Assembly: GCA_036435485.1 (NCBI GenBank)
Contig: CM071597.1
Span: 170,854,147-170,918,146, forward strand
Source: Saposhnikovia divaricata
Taxonomy: Eukaryota; Streptophyta; Magnoliopsida; Apiales; Apiaceae
Direction: 5' to 3'
DNA length: 64,000 bases
The notes under the pieces are model-generated. The model had not been told where the DNA came from. It did not search any database and was given only the letters and a program-made list of their open reading frames with translations. The position numbers and the translations under genes are program-made. This document shows, piece after piece, positions 36,001-46,965 of this stretch (position 1 is its first letter; the number at the start of each line of letters is the position of its first letter).

Positions 36001-39000
36001 AATGATCTACGACTCAAGATCTACAAGGGTATGTTATATACTTAACCAGATCAGTGAATTATAGCTACTGCTATGCATGAGTTTCAAGGTGTAACGAAAT
36101 TCCGGCATTATAACGGCTATAAATCGAGCGTTCCAAAAATTATAACATCAAAACCAAGCCACACCGGGCATAATACACATCTTATATACATGATTCTCAT
36201 CCAAATCTGTCCAAGATCATATCACTTCATCCTTATAATCATCATATGTTTCAACCACTACAAGATCATGCTAATCAAGCTAATAACCATGTTAATATCA
36301 TAACTATACTAAAACTCATCAAGATCATGCATATACTTAAAGTAAAACCTAGGGTTTCAAGAGAGTTATACCTTCCTTGGTGTGTCTAAGAGTCTAACAA
36401 TCCTTGATCTAGTCCTTGGATCACCTTAATATAGCTTAGAGCAACAAAGAAAACCAAGAAAACAAAGTTAGTTTCTAAGGGTTACTATTCATCATCACTT
36501 TTGTAAAAATCATAGAAAATAGAAAAATAAGAGTTTGTCTCTCAAATTTTTACCACATCTTGGACTCTTCATAAGCTTTGTTTTGAGTCCTAGATCATCA
36601 GATTTGAAGCTTCCTAGCTAGGGTTTTGAGCCCCCTTTCTCCTCTGGACAGAAACTGTCAAGCACAAATCAGTTTGGTTTCTTCAACTTTGGGGAGGGAT
36701 TTAACTAGGCTATACTACTTGGATTTCCATGAAATTTTGAACGAACCTTGCCCATGGAGTAGAGAAGCTATGGTTAAAATTTGGTGATTTTATCATGGAT
36801 AGAAATGGAGATATGAATTTTCTTCTTGAGAATGTTTCTGCTGGGCAGTTTAGAGAAAATGGAGAGAGATGGAGTTTGGCTTGCTTCTCTTGCACTAATC
36901 TAGCATAAAGTGACTTTTTGAGAGATAATATCTCATCTTGGTGTGTTAGTGGGGTGTGATGTCATGGATGATGAGTTTTGGAGGACAAGTGTTGTGTTTT
37001 ACATGGTTAAAAACAAACCAAGTGTTTTGATTTCTAAGTACTAGTTATGTTCCAATTAATCTAGTTACTCTTGCCCACTTGGTTACTAGATATTTATTCT
37101 AGTAGCTTGCACAAGACTCTTGCTTCCTCTGCTTGTTTCTGTGTCCGGTTATTGCCCGTTTCGATTGATCGTTCGAAGGAATATCTCACGGATTTCTAAT
37201 TAGGGTTTACCGGGAATCTTTCTAATATTAATACTATCATTCTCCATCTTTCTTTCTAACTTTCCAATTTATATTCCTTAAATCCATTCGTTAAATACTT
37301 AGGGCTATCGGTGTCCAGGGAACTCTCGGAGAAAATAAAAGTGCGGTTTTTCAGAATCCGACAGCTTTTACATACACTTATTTTCCCCCTGGATCACTAA
37401 TACGAACTCGGAAATCCGTTCCGAATACTTCTATATAGCGTCGTCTGATAATATTCCTAAATCCACCAAAATAACTATTCATCCATTTTTCTTTACTCAT
37501 CCTCTTAGGGTTGTACAATTGTCCCTGATCTCTTTCGATCGTTCCTTAACCTTTTTACGGGCCCACTGGACCAATAACAGATATCGATCTAGATGACATA
37601 AGAATAACCTTCTTCTGTAGAATTATCAAATCTTAATTCCCTAGGAGATAGATAATTCTTATCTAAAGTGTTAACCAATAGTATTCTTCATGGCATATAA
37701 ACATTTGAATCCAAATCTATTCCTTTCATTCATTATCTCAATCGTTACATCGTAGTCGTAATCACTATTTACCATTACCTCAGTACATAATAAAAAGTTT
37801 TAATTATATCCAAAATTTGGGGTTCATACAAGTCTGGTGTTGTAAACTGAATTCGAACCCCTTCTGAATGTGGTAAAATCATGGAAAAATTATGGTATGT
37901 AACCTGGTTAGTAGACAAGAGAACCCAAAAAGAATTAAGTTAAAAAGTGGATTTTTCGATTTTATAAAAATGTTCGAATCAAGTGCGTGCGAGGGAAAAG
38001 TTGTTTTAGGGGAGGATTCGACCTAAACTCTGAATTCGTTTAAATGATTAAGTCCTAGAGACTCGTTACGAACCAAGAATTAACGAAAGTGATCTAGTAA
38101 TGTCAAGGACCTATAACGGACCGTCTAGGATATATTCGGGTATCGTTGGGTAATTATATTGTGTTAGTCGTTAATGTGATTAATGGGTTGTCTAAGGGTC
38201 TAATCGGACATTTTTGATATTGTTATAGATTATCGTCCTAGCACCCGGAGCTCCCCACACATACCAAACCAAGGCATGTTTTCTATACCAAACTTTAAGT
38301 ATGCTTTAAAACTGTTGTTGTTGTGATATAAATGCATGTACTGTCTTAAATATTACTGTTTTGCGAAGAAGCTTATACATGCATGCTTGATTCTAAAAGT
38401 ACTTGTGAATTTTCTTATGCGTATATGTATAGTGATGTTAAGGCTCGGGTAGAGCGTAAGTACTTTCGTTATAAATTGGGAGTTGGAGTATTTTTCAAAA
38501 CCCGGTAACTCCAGAGGCGTATATTTTCAAGAAACGCTTATGTTTCGATGATTTAAAAATCTATGAATATCGGAATTATTTTATTCTGAAATAAACATTA
38601 CTTAGGAATATTTATTTATTAAGAATGAATATTTTTTTTTTAAATATTCATTTAAAGTTAATTTATTTAATTATTTAATTAATGATTAATTATTTAATAA
38701 TTAATTATTTATTACTTATTTAAAAATGTTAAAAATTATTTAAAAATTATTTTAAATATTTTCTGACCTTTAGAAAAATATCAGGGGTTCTCAAATATTT
38801 TTATAATTACTCATACCTCGTAAATACCACCCCAATGGCTCCAGGACTGGATGTTATTTTGGATGGGAAGCGACTCGTGGGTTGCAGGCCCATCTTGGAA
38901 GTGCATATACCGAAGTGTATGAGCTGGCAGGTGGCCTGTCCATCAAGGTATATGTACTGGATGAAGAAACTTGCCAGTAGGCAAGTCAATTATAAGACCC

Positions 39001-39742
39001 ATAGATGGTCGGGCCACGGCCTCCATAGTAGGTACGCCACCCGTCTACTAGTAGCGAAGTGTTAATTATTTTGCGGTACAGAGGCTGATGTTACTCAGGG
39101 AAAGTTACTCAGGGAAAGTTACTATGGTTGAAAGATAAAGTTTATATGATATTACTCATGTTTTCAAACGAAAGGCAATTTTTACAGTACTATTATTATT
39201 ATGTTGCTGAGCTTATGCTCACACTTGTTTCCTATATATATATCACCAACAACAACAGGTAGTCATGGAAAGGACACACCAGACCGCTAGGAAGCGCGTG
39301 GGAAATGCGTAGATGTTCCGTAGGTTGTTCGGACCACGGATGCCCCTGCCTCAGGTGAGAAGACTTAGTAGGATATGTGCCAAGTTAGACTGGTTAGGTT
39401 TTTGTACAAGTATGACTTGTGTAAACTTTTGGAAACCGGAATACTATCCTGCTCTCACTATCACCTCAGGTAGTAGTTTTTGATGGATTATCAACCTTTT
39501 CTAAGACGAAACATTTGGTTTGTAATAACTCTTAACTTTGGTATGTACCCAGTACCTTAAGTAATGTCTTGCTTTCGCTCTGAGCTTATAACCTGTGATG
39601 GATATTATCTATTTAGGGGTCACTGCCAACGTGGAATATAAATTAGTAAAATGGTTAATAATCAGGGATGGTAATTGATAAAATTGGAATCTAGATTGGC
39701 GTAACAACCTGGATCGTTGATCCCGGATCTAGGGGTGTTACA
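33008..39742 (+). repeat. 3' LTR of element A, 5'-truncated and interrupted by solo LTR C
   Basis: Pieces 33008-33038 and 37831-39742 line up with 24298-26479 of the 5' LTR. Compared with it, this copy lacks a block between CCCCAA and TGGCTCC (about 38833) and another near 39090. It holds about 200 bases near 39200-39400 that the 5' LTR lacks. It ends GGTGTTACA next to AATAG. Confidence 0.82.
33039..37830 (-). mobile_element. Solo LTR C (4792 bp), same broad family as element A, reverse orientation
   Basis: Plus-strand ends are TGTAACACCCCCAGATCC and GGGGTTCATACA. The flanks are AGTCT (33034-33038) and AGTCT (37831-37835), a perfect 5-bp duplication. Read on the minus strand it starts TGTATGAACCCC and ends GGGTGTTACA, as the LTR of A does. 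It shares blocks such as GATGAATAGTAA and AGGAAGGTATAA. There is no primer site, polypurine tract or coding domain inside, so it is best read as a solo LTR left by LTR-LTR recombination. An AT-rich ATATTCATTTAATGAAT-type tract fills about 34330-35160. Confidence 0.8.
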
Positions 39743-39747
39743 AATAG

Positions 39748-40330
39748 GATTAATAAAATGAAGTTGGAAATGTGAGTAAGATCAGCCGAGCATTGATATG
39801 ATAGGAGAGCACCAATGATCTTTTCCTAGAAGGAACGAATTACTAAGGCCGTGTTTATTTCATTGGAGGGCGTTGATTATTTAACATAGTATAAGAGTTG
39901 TGGATGTGCCAAGTCTCAGGTTCGAGTTCCACCTATTCTCAATATTCTCATTTATTAAAATATTAAAATTGTATGTCATCGTGGGTCCAAAAAGGATGAG
40001 CTCTCCACCTAATATTGAAAATCGGACCGAAATTTACTTGGGATAGATTGAGGATTATAGTCCTTTAAAATAGTAATCTCATGTTTGTTTCGTTTGGATA
40101 AGGGATAGGATTATAATCCTCTCTAATATCTAATACTTGGTTGGATGGAATATTATTTAATCCCCTCCCACAAGTCATTTTTAAAAGGATTATAGTTCTT
40201 TTACTATAATTCCTCCTAAAACAAACATAGAATTAGAAATTTTAAGGGATAATAGTTAAATCTATGGCTTATCTATCAAAATAAACATGGGATGTGATTA
40301 TTTAAAGAATTAAATTTTTTTAAATGATTA
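39748..40330. other. Intergenic with MITE-like fragments
   Basis: GGCCGTGTTTATTTCATTGG at 39848 resembles the inverted form of CCTCCAAACAAACATGACC at 53442-53460. ATGTTTGTTT near 40082 and AAACAAACAT near 40220 form another pair. These look like remains of small inverted-repeat elements. A tRNA-like B-box, GGTTCGAGTTCC, is at 39920-39931. Confidence 0.35.
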
Positions 40331-40652
40331 TAGTGGGTGTTTGGGTATCATAAAATGAGTAGTTTCTGTCTTAAAAATATAAATGTCATATAAGTGATAA
40401 GTGCAAGAACACTTATAAGTTATATAGGTGTTTGGATAAATTATTTATAAGTTGGTTAAGTATTTTTTAAATTAAATTAAAAAAATATTATTTAACACAA
40501 TAATATCAAAACAACTATTTTAAATTACTACTACATTTAAAAACACAAATATAAAAATATAAATTATTAAACAAGTAAAAAAATCAAGCAAATAAGAAAT
40601 AAGTTGACATGAAAGTATGTCGTTAATATTCAACTTATTAACATATAAGTTA

Positions 40653-41259
40653 TGTTAGGTCGAATACACAATATATAATCAAGTATTGTATGAATAAGTA
40701 ACAAGAACACACGTTTTAACTCTTAAAACTGTTTGGAATAAATAATTCCTCTCTCGGTGATGTAAAGTATCACAGAGAGCTGCTTAGGTTACAAGAATGT
40801 TATTCGTTCACGATGGATACCCTTCTAGGGTTAACCTAACTGTATTTATAAGATATACAGCTACGTACAATCGTAAATTGATTCTCCTAAAATTAAGCTA
40901 TACAATTGATATCAATTACGATTGCTACACGTCTTCTAAGTCAACTCAATCTCTTTGATAGCTATCAAATCTTCAAAGATATTGCTTCCATATTAATATT
41001 AAATTAATCTTCAAACTCTGTTGACTTGTAGACGCTCCCAGTAGACAGACTTTAGCAAACTCTGTTCTCTCCATGCTAACAGTGTTTGCGCTTCCATGTA
41101 TTCAGCTATCAGTGTTTACGCTTTCCTCTGTCAGCGTTTGCGCTTCCAGCAATCAGCGTATACTCAAACTCTGTTACAACTGCTTTCATTAACAAGTTAA
41201 ACTCTCTTTACCTGTAACACTTAAACACTGACATTAAATCACATCAATTATATCTAACA
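40653..41259 (-). repeat. 3' LTR of the Copia element (607 bp)
   Basis: Starts TG and ends CA on both strands. It matches 52605-53211 except for A at 40967 versus C at 52919. It contains repeated CAGTGTTTGCGC/CAGTGTTTACGC words near 41080-41150. Confidence 0.97.
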
Positions 41260-41274
41260 ATCTCCCCCAACTTG
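41260..41274 (-). other. Polypurine tract of the Copia element
   Basis: The minus strand reads AAGTTGGGGGAGAT directly before the 3' LTR. This is the usual primer for plus-strand DNA synthesis. Confidence 0.85.
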
Positions 41275-41414
41275 TTCATTAGAAAAATGTACAAGTTCAT
41301 AATAATTGATGATGTCAAAACTAACAAATAAAAACACAGTGTTTAACATATAATCAGAGTTTAAACTTGACTTAACAAAATTTACAGAAAATTTGAATTA
41401 CTTACAGATTCTGT

Positions 41415-44400
41415 CTACCTAACCTCCTCAAGATCTGGAGTTGTTCTGAGATAATCAATCAACAACCTCCTCTCAGCATTCTCAAGTTCAATCTCCATAG
41501 CTACCTTGATCTCTCTTAAATCTGGATCATTCTCATCAGTTTGAAAAATAGCAGCTCTGAGATCATAGATCTTGTTTCTTCTCATTTCATTTCCCAATCT
41601 GATAAACTTCATTTCTTCAGACTTTACATTAAAATCTAGAACAGTAATCCCAAGATCAGTCTTCAGCTTCGTAGTTCCCTTCTGCATTTCAATCAAATTC
41701 CCATTCCAGTCTCTGTACTTTGGAACATACTTGTTGTATTTCATATGTCTATTTGCAAGATTCTGTATCATCTTTTGTCTGAGCACATTTGCAACTGATT
41801 GAGCTCTTTGATTTCTTACTCTGAAAATGTACAGAACATACTCTAGTTCTTCCCAGAATTTTAAATCAATATCATTCTCAGCAATCTTGAACACCGTTCC
41901 ATCAGTCATGAAGTATAACAAGAAATCCTTCCCTAAACTTTTCTGATGAACAAGCTGTACTGACTCCAGTCTGTCTAAACTCTCTTGAGTGACACCACGA
42001 CCTGGAACAGACAATGAAGAAGGATCTCTGGGAGCAACATTCTGTCTTTTGTCTCTATGTGAGCCAATGCCTCCTTTGTTATATGCAATTTTACCAGATA
42101 AAGCTCTACCATCAGTAAAATCCATTGAAACTGTAGCTGGAGCTGTAGCTGCAAGACTCGAATCATGAAGAGCACCTTTTCGAAATCTTGATTTCAACTG
42201 AGAAGACAGTATCGGTGTAGTCACAACTTGTGTAGCAACAGAGGTTGTATCTTTATTCTTCTGTACAACATGTGTACCAACAGAGGTTGTAATTATCATT
42301 TTATTCTTACTCTCTTCACCCATCACTCCTTTTAACTTCATCTTGGCATCAATAGAAGACTTTCTAATCAGCTTTCCTTTATCCTCTTCTTCTTCTTCTT
42401 CTTCTTGACTATCAGATAATCTCTCTTTGATCTCAATTCCTTTCATTTCATGCCTTGAAGACTTTGAAGCTTTAACAACTTTATTCACTTTCTTGGACTT
42501 TTGAGCTTTTAAATGTTCTTTCTGCAACTGCTTTTCTTCAGCTTGAATATCCTCAAGTGTAGCTTCTGCATTCTCTTCACGAAATAATTTCACAGCCAAT
42601 TCTTCATCTGTTTGTGGATTGTCAGAGAATGACAAATCCTTTGGCTTTGAACCAGAAGTACTCTGAGCATTTGTATCTATCACCAAATTAGGCTTTGACC
42701 TTGTAGACCTCCCATGTCCTTGTCTAGAATTTGCATTTCTTAAGCCCTTCTCAGCATTGGTACCTTCATCATCAAGATGATCTTTCTTTGGCAGAGTTTG
42801 AGTTTGCTTACACTTGGTTTTAGCAATTCTCTCCCCCTTTTTGACATCATCATCATCATCTTGAATCAGAATTGAGGTGATTAATTCAAGAGAGTTTGCA
42901 ATTGAATCAACCTTCTCATTTAGTAAAATCTGATTCTTTTCAACTGTGCTCAGTCTGTCATTTATAGTTGCTTGAGCTTTGGCAAATTGTTGAAAGAGTT
43001 TAGCATTAGCTAGTTGAGCTTTCTCTTCATGAGTAGCAACTTCTGTTCGAAGATCAACAATAGATTTCTGAGTATCATCAAATCTATTATTCAAAGTTTT
43101 GATTTGAATCACTGTGCCTTGCAAACAAGTGAAAATTTCTGGATTTTTAATCTTCTTAGAATTGACTTCTAGAAACTTTTCTGCCCTTCCAGGAGGAAAA
43201 ATACAGTCTGACTTGTACCAATCAGCAGTTTGCTTGGTCAAATAACCAGCATCAATTTCATTATTAGAAGGACCAGCAAAATCTGGTTTTTCTCCTGTTT
43301 TCTGACCATCAGTCTGATTTTGTGGTTGTGCAACTCCTGTACTCTTAGCTTCAACTGAACACTGATTGACTCACTAGCAGAGGCAACAGAAGCAATAGGT
43401 TCTTGAGCAGAAATAGGTTCTTGAGCAACCTGTTTTCCTTTATCAACTGGAATTTGCTCTGAAGAAAGAACCTTTTCTGGTTTATCAACCTCCTCATTAT
43501 GAGCAGAACCATGATTAGCATCAGAGTTCAACTCAGTGTGTGATGCAACCACAGTGTCTTCAAGAACAATAGTAGGCCCATCAGCAACACCAGTATCAAT
43601 AGAAAGTGTAACCTCCTTGAGTGGTGGAGTAGATGCTGCATGATTAAAAGAAAGTGGAGTTTCAGCAAACTCTTCCATTGGAGACAAAACATCTCTAACA
43701 GCTTCATTTTCTTGAACCTTAACAACTTCTGGTTCAGAAAGCTTGACTTCAGATTCTGGTATTATAGATTCTATGATAACCTCTGGCTCACCAGTAGGAA
43801 TATCAACAGAGATTTTCTCTTGAGCCTCTTCAACATGCTCATCATCAGAATCATTTAAAATAAGCCTTCTCCTCTTAGCTTTGTTTGCCCTTTGTTTGAA
43901 TCTTCTACCATGTTTGGTGTTGATTGCAGTATGTATCTTTCTTTTTGGCTTTTGTGATGATTGTGGATGAGTGGTAGTGACAGGGTTCGTTGGTTCAGTA
44001 GTCATGTGGTCAGATTGTTGTTGAGGTTCTGTTTGTGTTTGAGGTGATATAGGTTGATCAGTGGTTGTTGGTATCGGCTCAGGTGATTGAGTAGGTTGAG
44101 ATGAGATGTTTTCTGTACGATCAGTGGCTAAAGTTTCAGGCATAGATTGTGGTTCTGGTTGATGTGGTTCATGTGAGTCATGGTTTGATGATGAAGAATC
44201 TTGTGGTTGATTGACAAAGTTCTGTAAAGCAAGTGGCAATACTAAAGGAGGTATGTCTTTTCCAACATCTTTGTTAGTCATATCAGAGAATATTCTCTTA
44301 GTGACTCGAAAAGGTTGAATTTTATCAGCTTCATCAGTAGTTAACCCAGAGACACATGCATTGAACAGAAGTTGACAAAATCTAGCAAAGTAAACTGTAG

Positions 44401-44992
44401 TAGACTCTGACAACTTATCACCCAAATTCATTAAAACATATCTACCAAAATCAAAATTACTGCCATAGAGTAGAGAATACCCAATTTGCAGACTGTCCAT
44501 TGGAATAGCATCCCAGTTGGTGATCTTCTTTTGGAATGTCCTGGTGATACAATCAAAGAAAAAATTCCACTCTTTTCTCAAGTTTGGCCTCTTCACACTA
44601 CCCAGCTTGGCAAGTGATTCCATGTACCCAATCTCTGTTAGCATTTCCCTCAGATTTTCGTCAGAGACAATTTCATATGAAGTGTGTGTGTCGAAATCCA
44701 TTACATCACGAACAGTTTGTGGAGTAATCACAAACTCTTGGTCTTCATGAGAGAAGATGATAGACGGAGTTTCACTCGCTCCTCCTTCTATATATCTTGA
44801 ATTTTGCCAGAAACTAACAACTTGGGAAGCAGATAGAGTAGCAGGTTCAACCAGCGCTTGCCCAATCTCAGAATTTCGAAGAAAATTTTGCATTAGATGG
44901 AATGCCTCTGGAGCCCGGCTGTTCTCAAGTAAAGCTGCATAATTATTAGGCACAAAACGTAGACCAAAGACAGTGAAAGGTTTAGTTGCCAT
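41415..44992 (-). pseudogene. Accessory (env-position) ORF of the Copia element, one frameshift
   Basis: The ATG at 44992 opens MATKPFTVFGLRF. The frame runs to about 43370, then coding shifts and continues to a TAG at 41415-41417; together about 1190 codons. The first part is globular (FWQNSRYIEGG, WNFFFDCITRTFQKK), followed by a long P/Q/S/T-rich stretch (TTDQPISPQTQTEPQQQ). A basic block KRRRLILNDSDDEHVEE resembles a nuclear signal next to an acidic stretch. The second part has probable coiled-coil helices, an acidic EEEEEEEDKGK run and a helical C-terminus. I see no signal peptide or membrane segment, so the name envelope-like rests on position only. The shift equals two added or one lost base near 43365. 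Its role is unknown. Confidence 0.7.
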
Positions 44993-46965
44993 TGAATCAA
45001 GAAATAAGCAAGAAGCAACTGTGAAAATGTTTTGTAAGAAAGGTGTTTGTGAAAATGCCACAGTGAAGAACAAAGATGTTTTCTATTTTGGTAAAGTGAA
45101 TACGAGTGGGTAAAAGTGATTGTGAGAAAAAATAATTTGAGTTTTAATTAAAAACTAAACTCAAAAGATTTTACTTGAAAACACACAACTGTTCCCTTGA
45201 AAAGTGTTAAAAATGAGACACATTGATGAGTGAGTGGGACACGTGTCACACATGCAACGGTTCACTTAATACAGGCGCAGTAAAAGCCATTATTACCGCT
45301 GTCGTTCCGTTTATCAAGACACGTTACCACTGATTACACCAATTAACAGTTGTCACTTACTCCATTTACTCCAAAATTTTCAATTTATCTTAATGAAAAT
45401 TTACCTTAGAGTACATAACACAATCAATCAGTGTTTGTCCAATATTCAATCTTTATCACAAATACCCTTTCAAAAATGCACAGTCGTGATTTTCGTGTGT
45501 GAGTAGCAGAGTTTACCAAATCAATTTTTATAGCATCTAATATTTCATAAAATCCATAAATCAAAACAATAAACACTGAATGCACAAACTCTCATATTAA
45601 ACACAGAGTATATGATAAATGCTAAACTCTGTAGTTCCTTAATTACAGAAATCTGAATATCCCTGTTCCAGTTTATGTTCATGATTATCCAAGTAAGCAC
45701 ACAGTCATTATAGACAAAAATAACAAGAGATAAACATCAAAGCATCATTCAGTGAGTTACATGTCAAGGATTGTCTCACAAACTCTCACATCACACAAGT
45801 GTTTAGGTGAAGTGTTTACTCTCAGATTCATTCAGTAGAAGCAGATGCTACCATAAGCTTGAATGTCCACCAAATCTACACCACTTCGATTATATTTATG
45901 CACAAATCAAAAGGACTTTGTTCACGGTTATAATTGAGTGAAATCAAACAGATGAGAAGAGATGAGAATTTCTAACTGAACAATTTATTTGATCAAAATA
46001 TTCAGTCAAATGATTAGTACTTATTTGTACAAGATGATCAGTATATATACCCTTTTTTTTTTTTTTATATATACTGAGTAAGATATCTTTTCTTAAGAAA
46101 TACTCACCTGCTTGAATTTGATTTAACAAACGAATATAACTGCTCTTAATACTTCAGTATTCAAGAAAAATGAGCAGTTAATTTGGCTCAAAGGGGTTTA
46201 CTAAGGGTTGTATTTTATGAACAGTGTTTATGATCAGTGTTCAAAGATGTTTTGAACAGTGTTTGAAGAAAGATGGTAATCCTAATGCCTTTATCATCTT
46301 CATGCACACATATATCATGTAGTCCCAAAATGGTTTAATGCAAGTTCTAGAGCAACATACTTACTGATGAACATCACACAACAATAAAGTCTGATTGATA
46401 TAAAATGTATCAATCACTTATTCAGCTCAAAATCTCACAGGGTTCAGACATGAACTGTTTCTCACCAAAATAAACAATGACACATCTCAAGTTTTTAAAA
46501 TTTTCACAAGTGCAAACAAAGAATCATCAAGAATCAAGTATGACTTGAAAACAGAGTGTCACTAATCAGAGTTTAGAGTTCATCAATATCAGAGTTATTC
46601 ATGAGAGGCAATGCATGCAGTATTCATAGATTCAGAGTTTAGGATCAAATAAACTAAGAGATGCTCTAAATATGAAACAGTATCATGCTGTGTTAACTTA
46701 CTATGCAGTTTCTGATTAGATTACAGTGACTCAAAAAGAATCTAGATTCACTGAAAATCATGCTCTATACATTTTTCTTCATCGGTATTTTCATTCAGAC
46801 AAAAATCAACTCAGAATTCACAGAGTTTAACAAACATATTAACAGTGTATGACCAACAATCATGCTGACAGAATTTAATTAATAAGGTTCACATAGCACT
46901 TTAGCAATTTACAGAAATATGAGCAACACATTTTATTTGAAAGAGTTTGAGTCTAACCAACATGT
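44993..46965. other. Spacer between pol and the accessory ORF
   Basis: Nearly 2 kb without coding. It has many CAGAGTTT, CAGTGTTT and AACACTG words that also occur in the LTRs, and a T-run of 14 at about 46051. It may hold the promoter or splice acceptor for the accessory ORF. Confidence 0.5.

Larger units (their letters stand above)
22901..39742 (+). mobile_element. Outer LTR retrotransposon A (LARD-like, long LTRs), interrupted by elements B and C
   Basis: The flanks are AATAG at 22896-22900 and AATAG at 39743-39747, a perfect 5-bp duplication across 16.8 kb. The 5' LTR starts TATAAGAACCC (TG changed to TA) and ends GGTGTTACA at 26479. It is followed by a tRNA-Met-type primer site. The 3' LTR ends GGTGTTACA at 39742. 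The 3' LTR lacks about its first 1.4 kb, and element B abuts it. No protease, reverse transcriptase or integrase is seen. With LTRs of about 3.6 kb or more and no pol, it fits a large retrotransposon derivative (LARD), probably mobilised by a Gypsy partner. Confidence 0.85.

Noticed and set aside
39900..39935. tRNA gene or tRNA-derived SINE suggested by GGTTCGAGTTCC
   Set aside because: A B-box-like word is present, but I see no matching A box, no cloverleaf and no defined tail or duplication.
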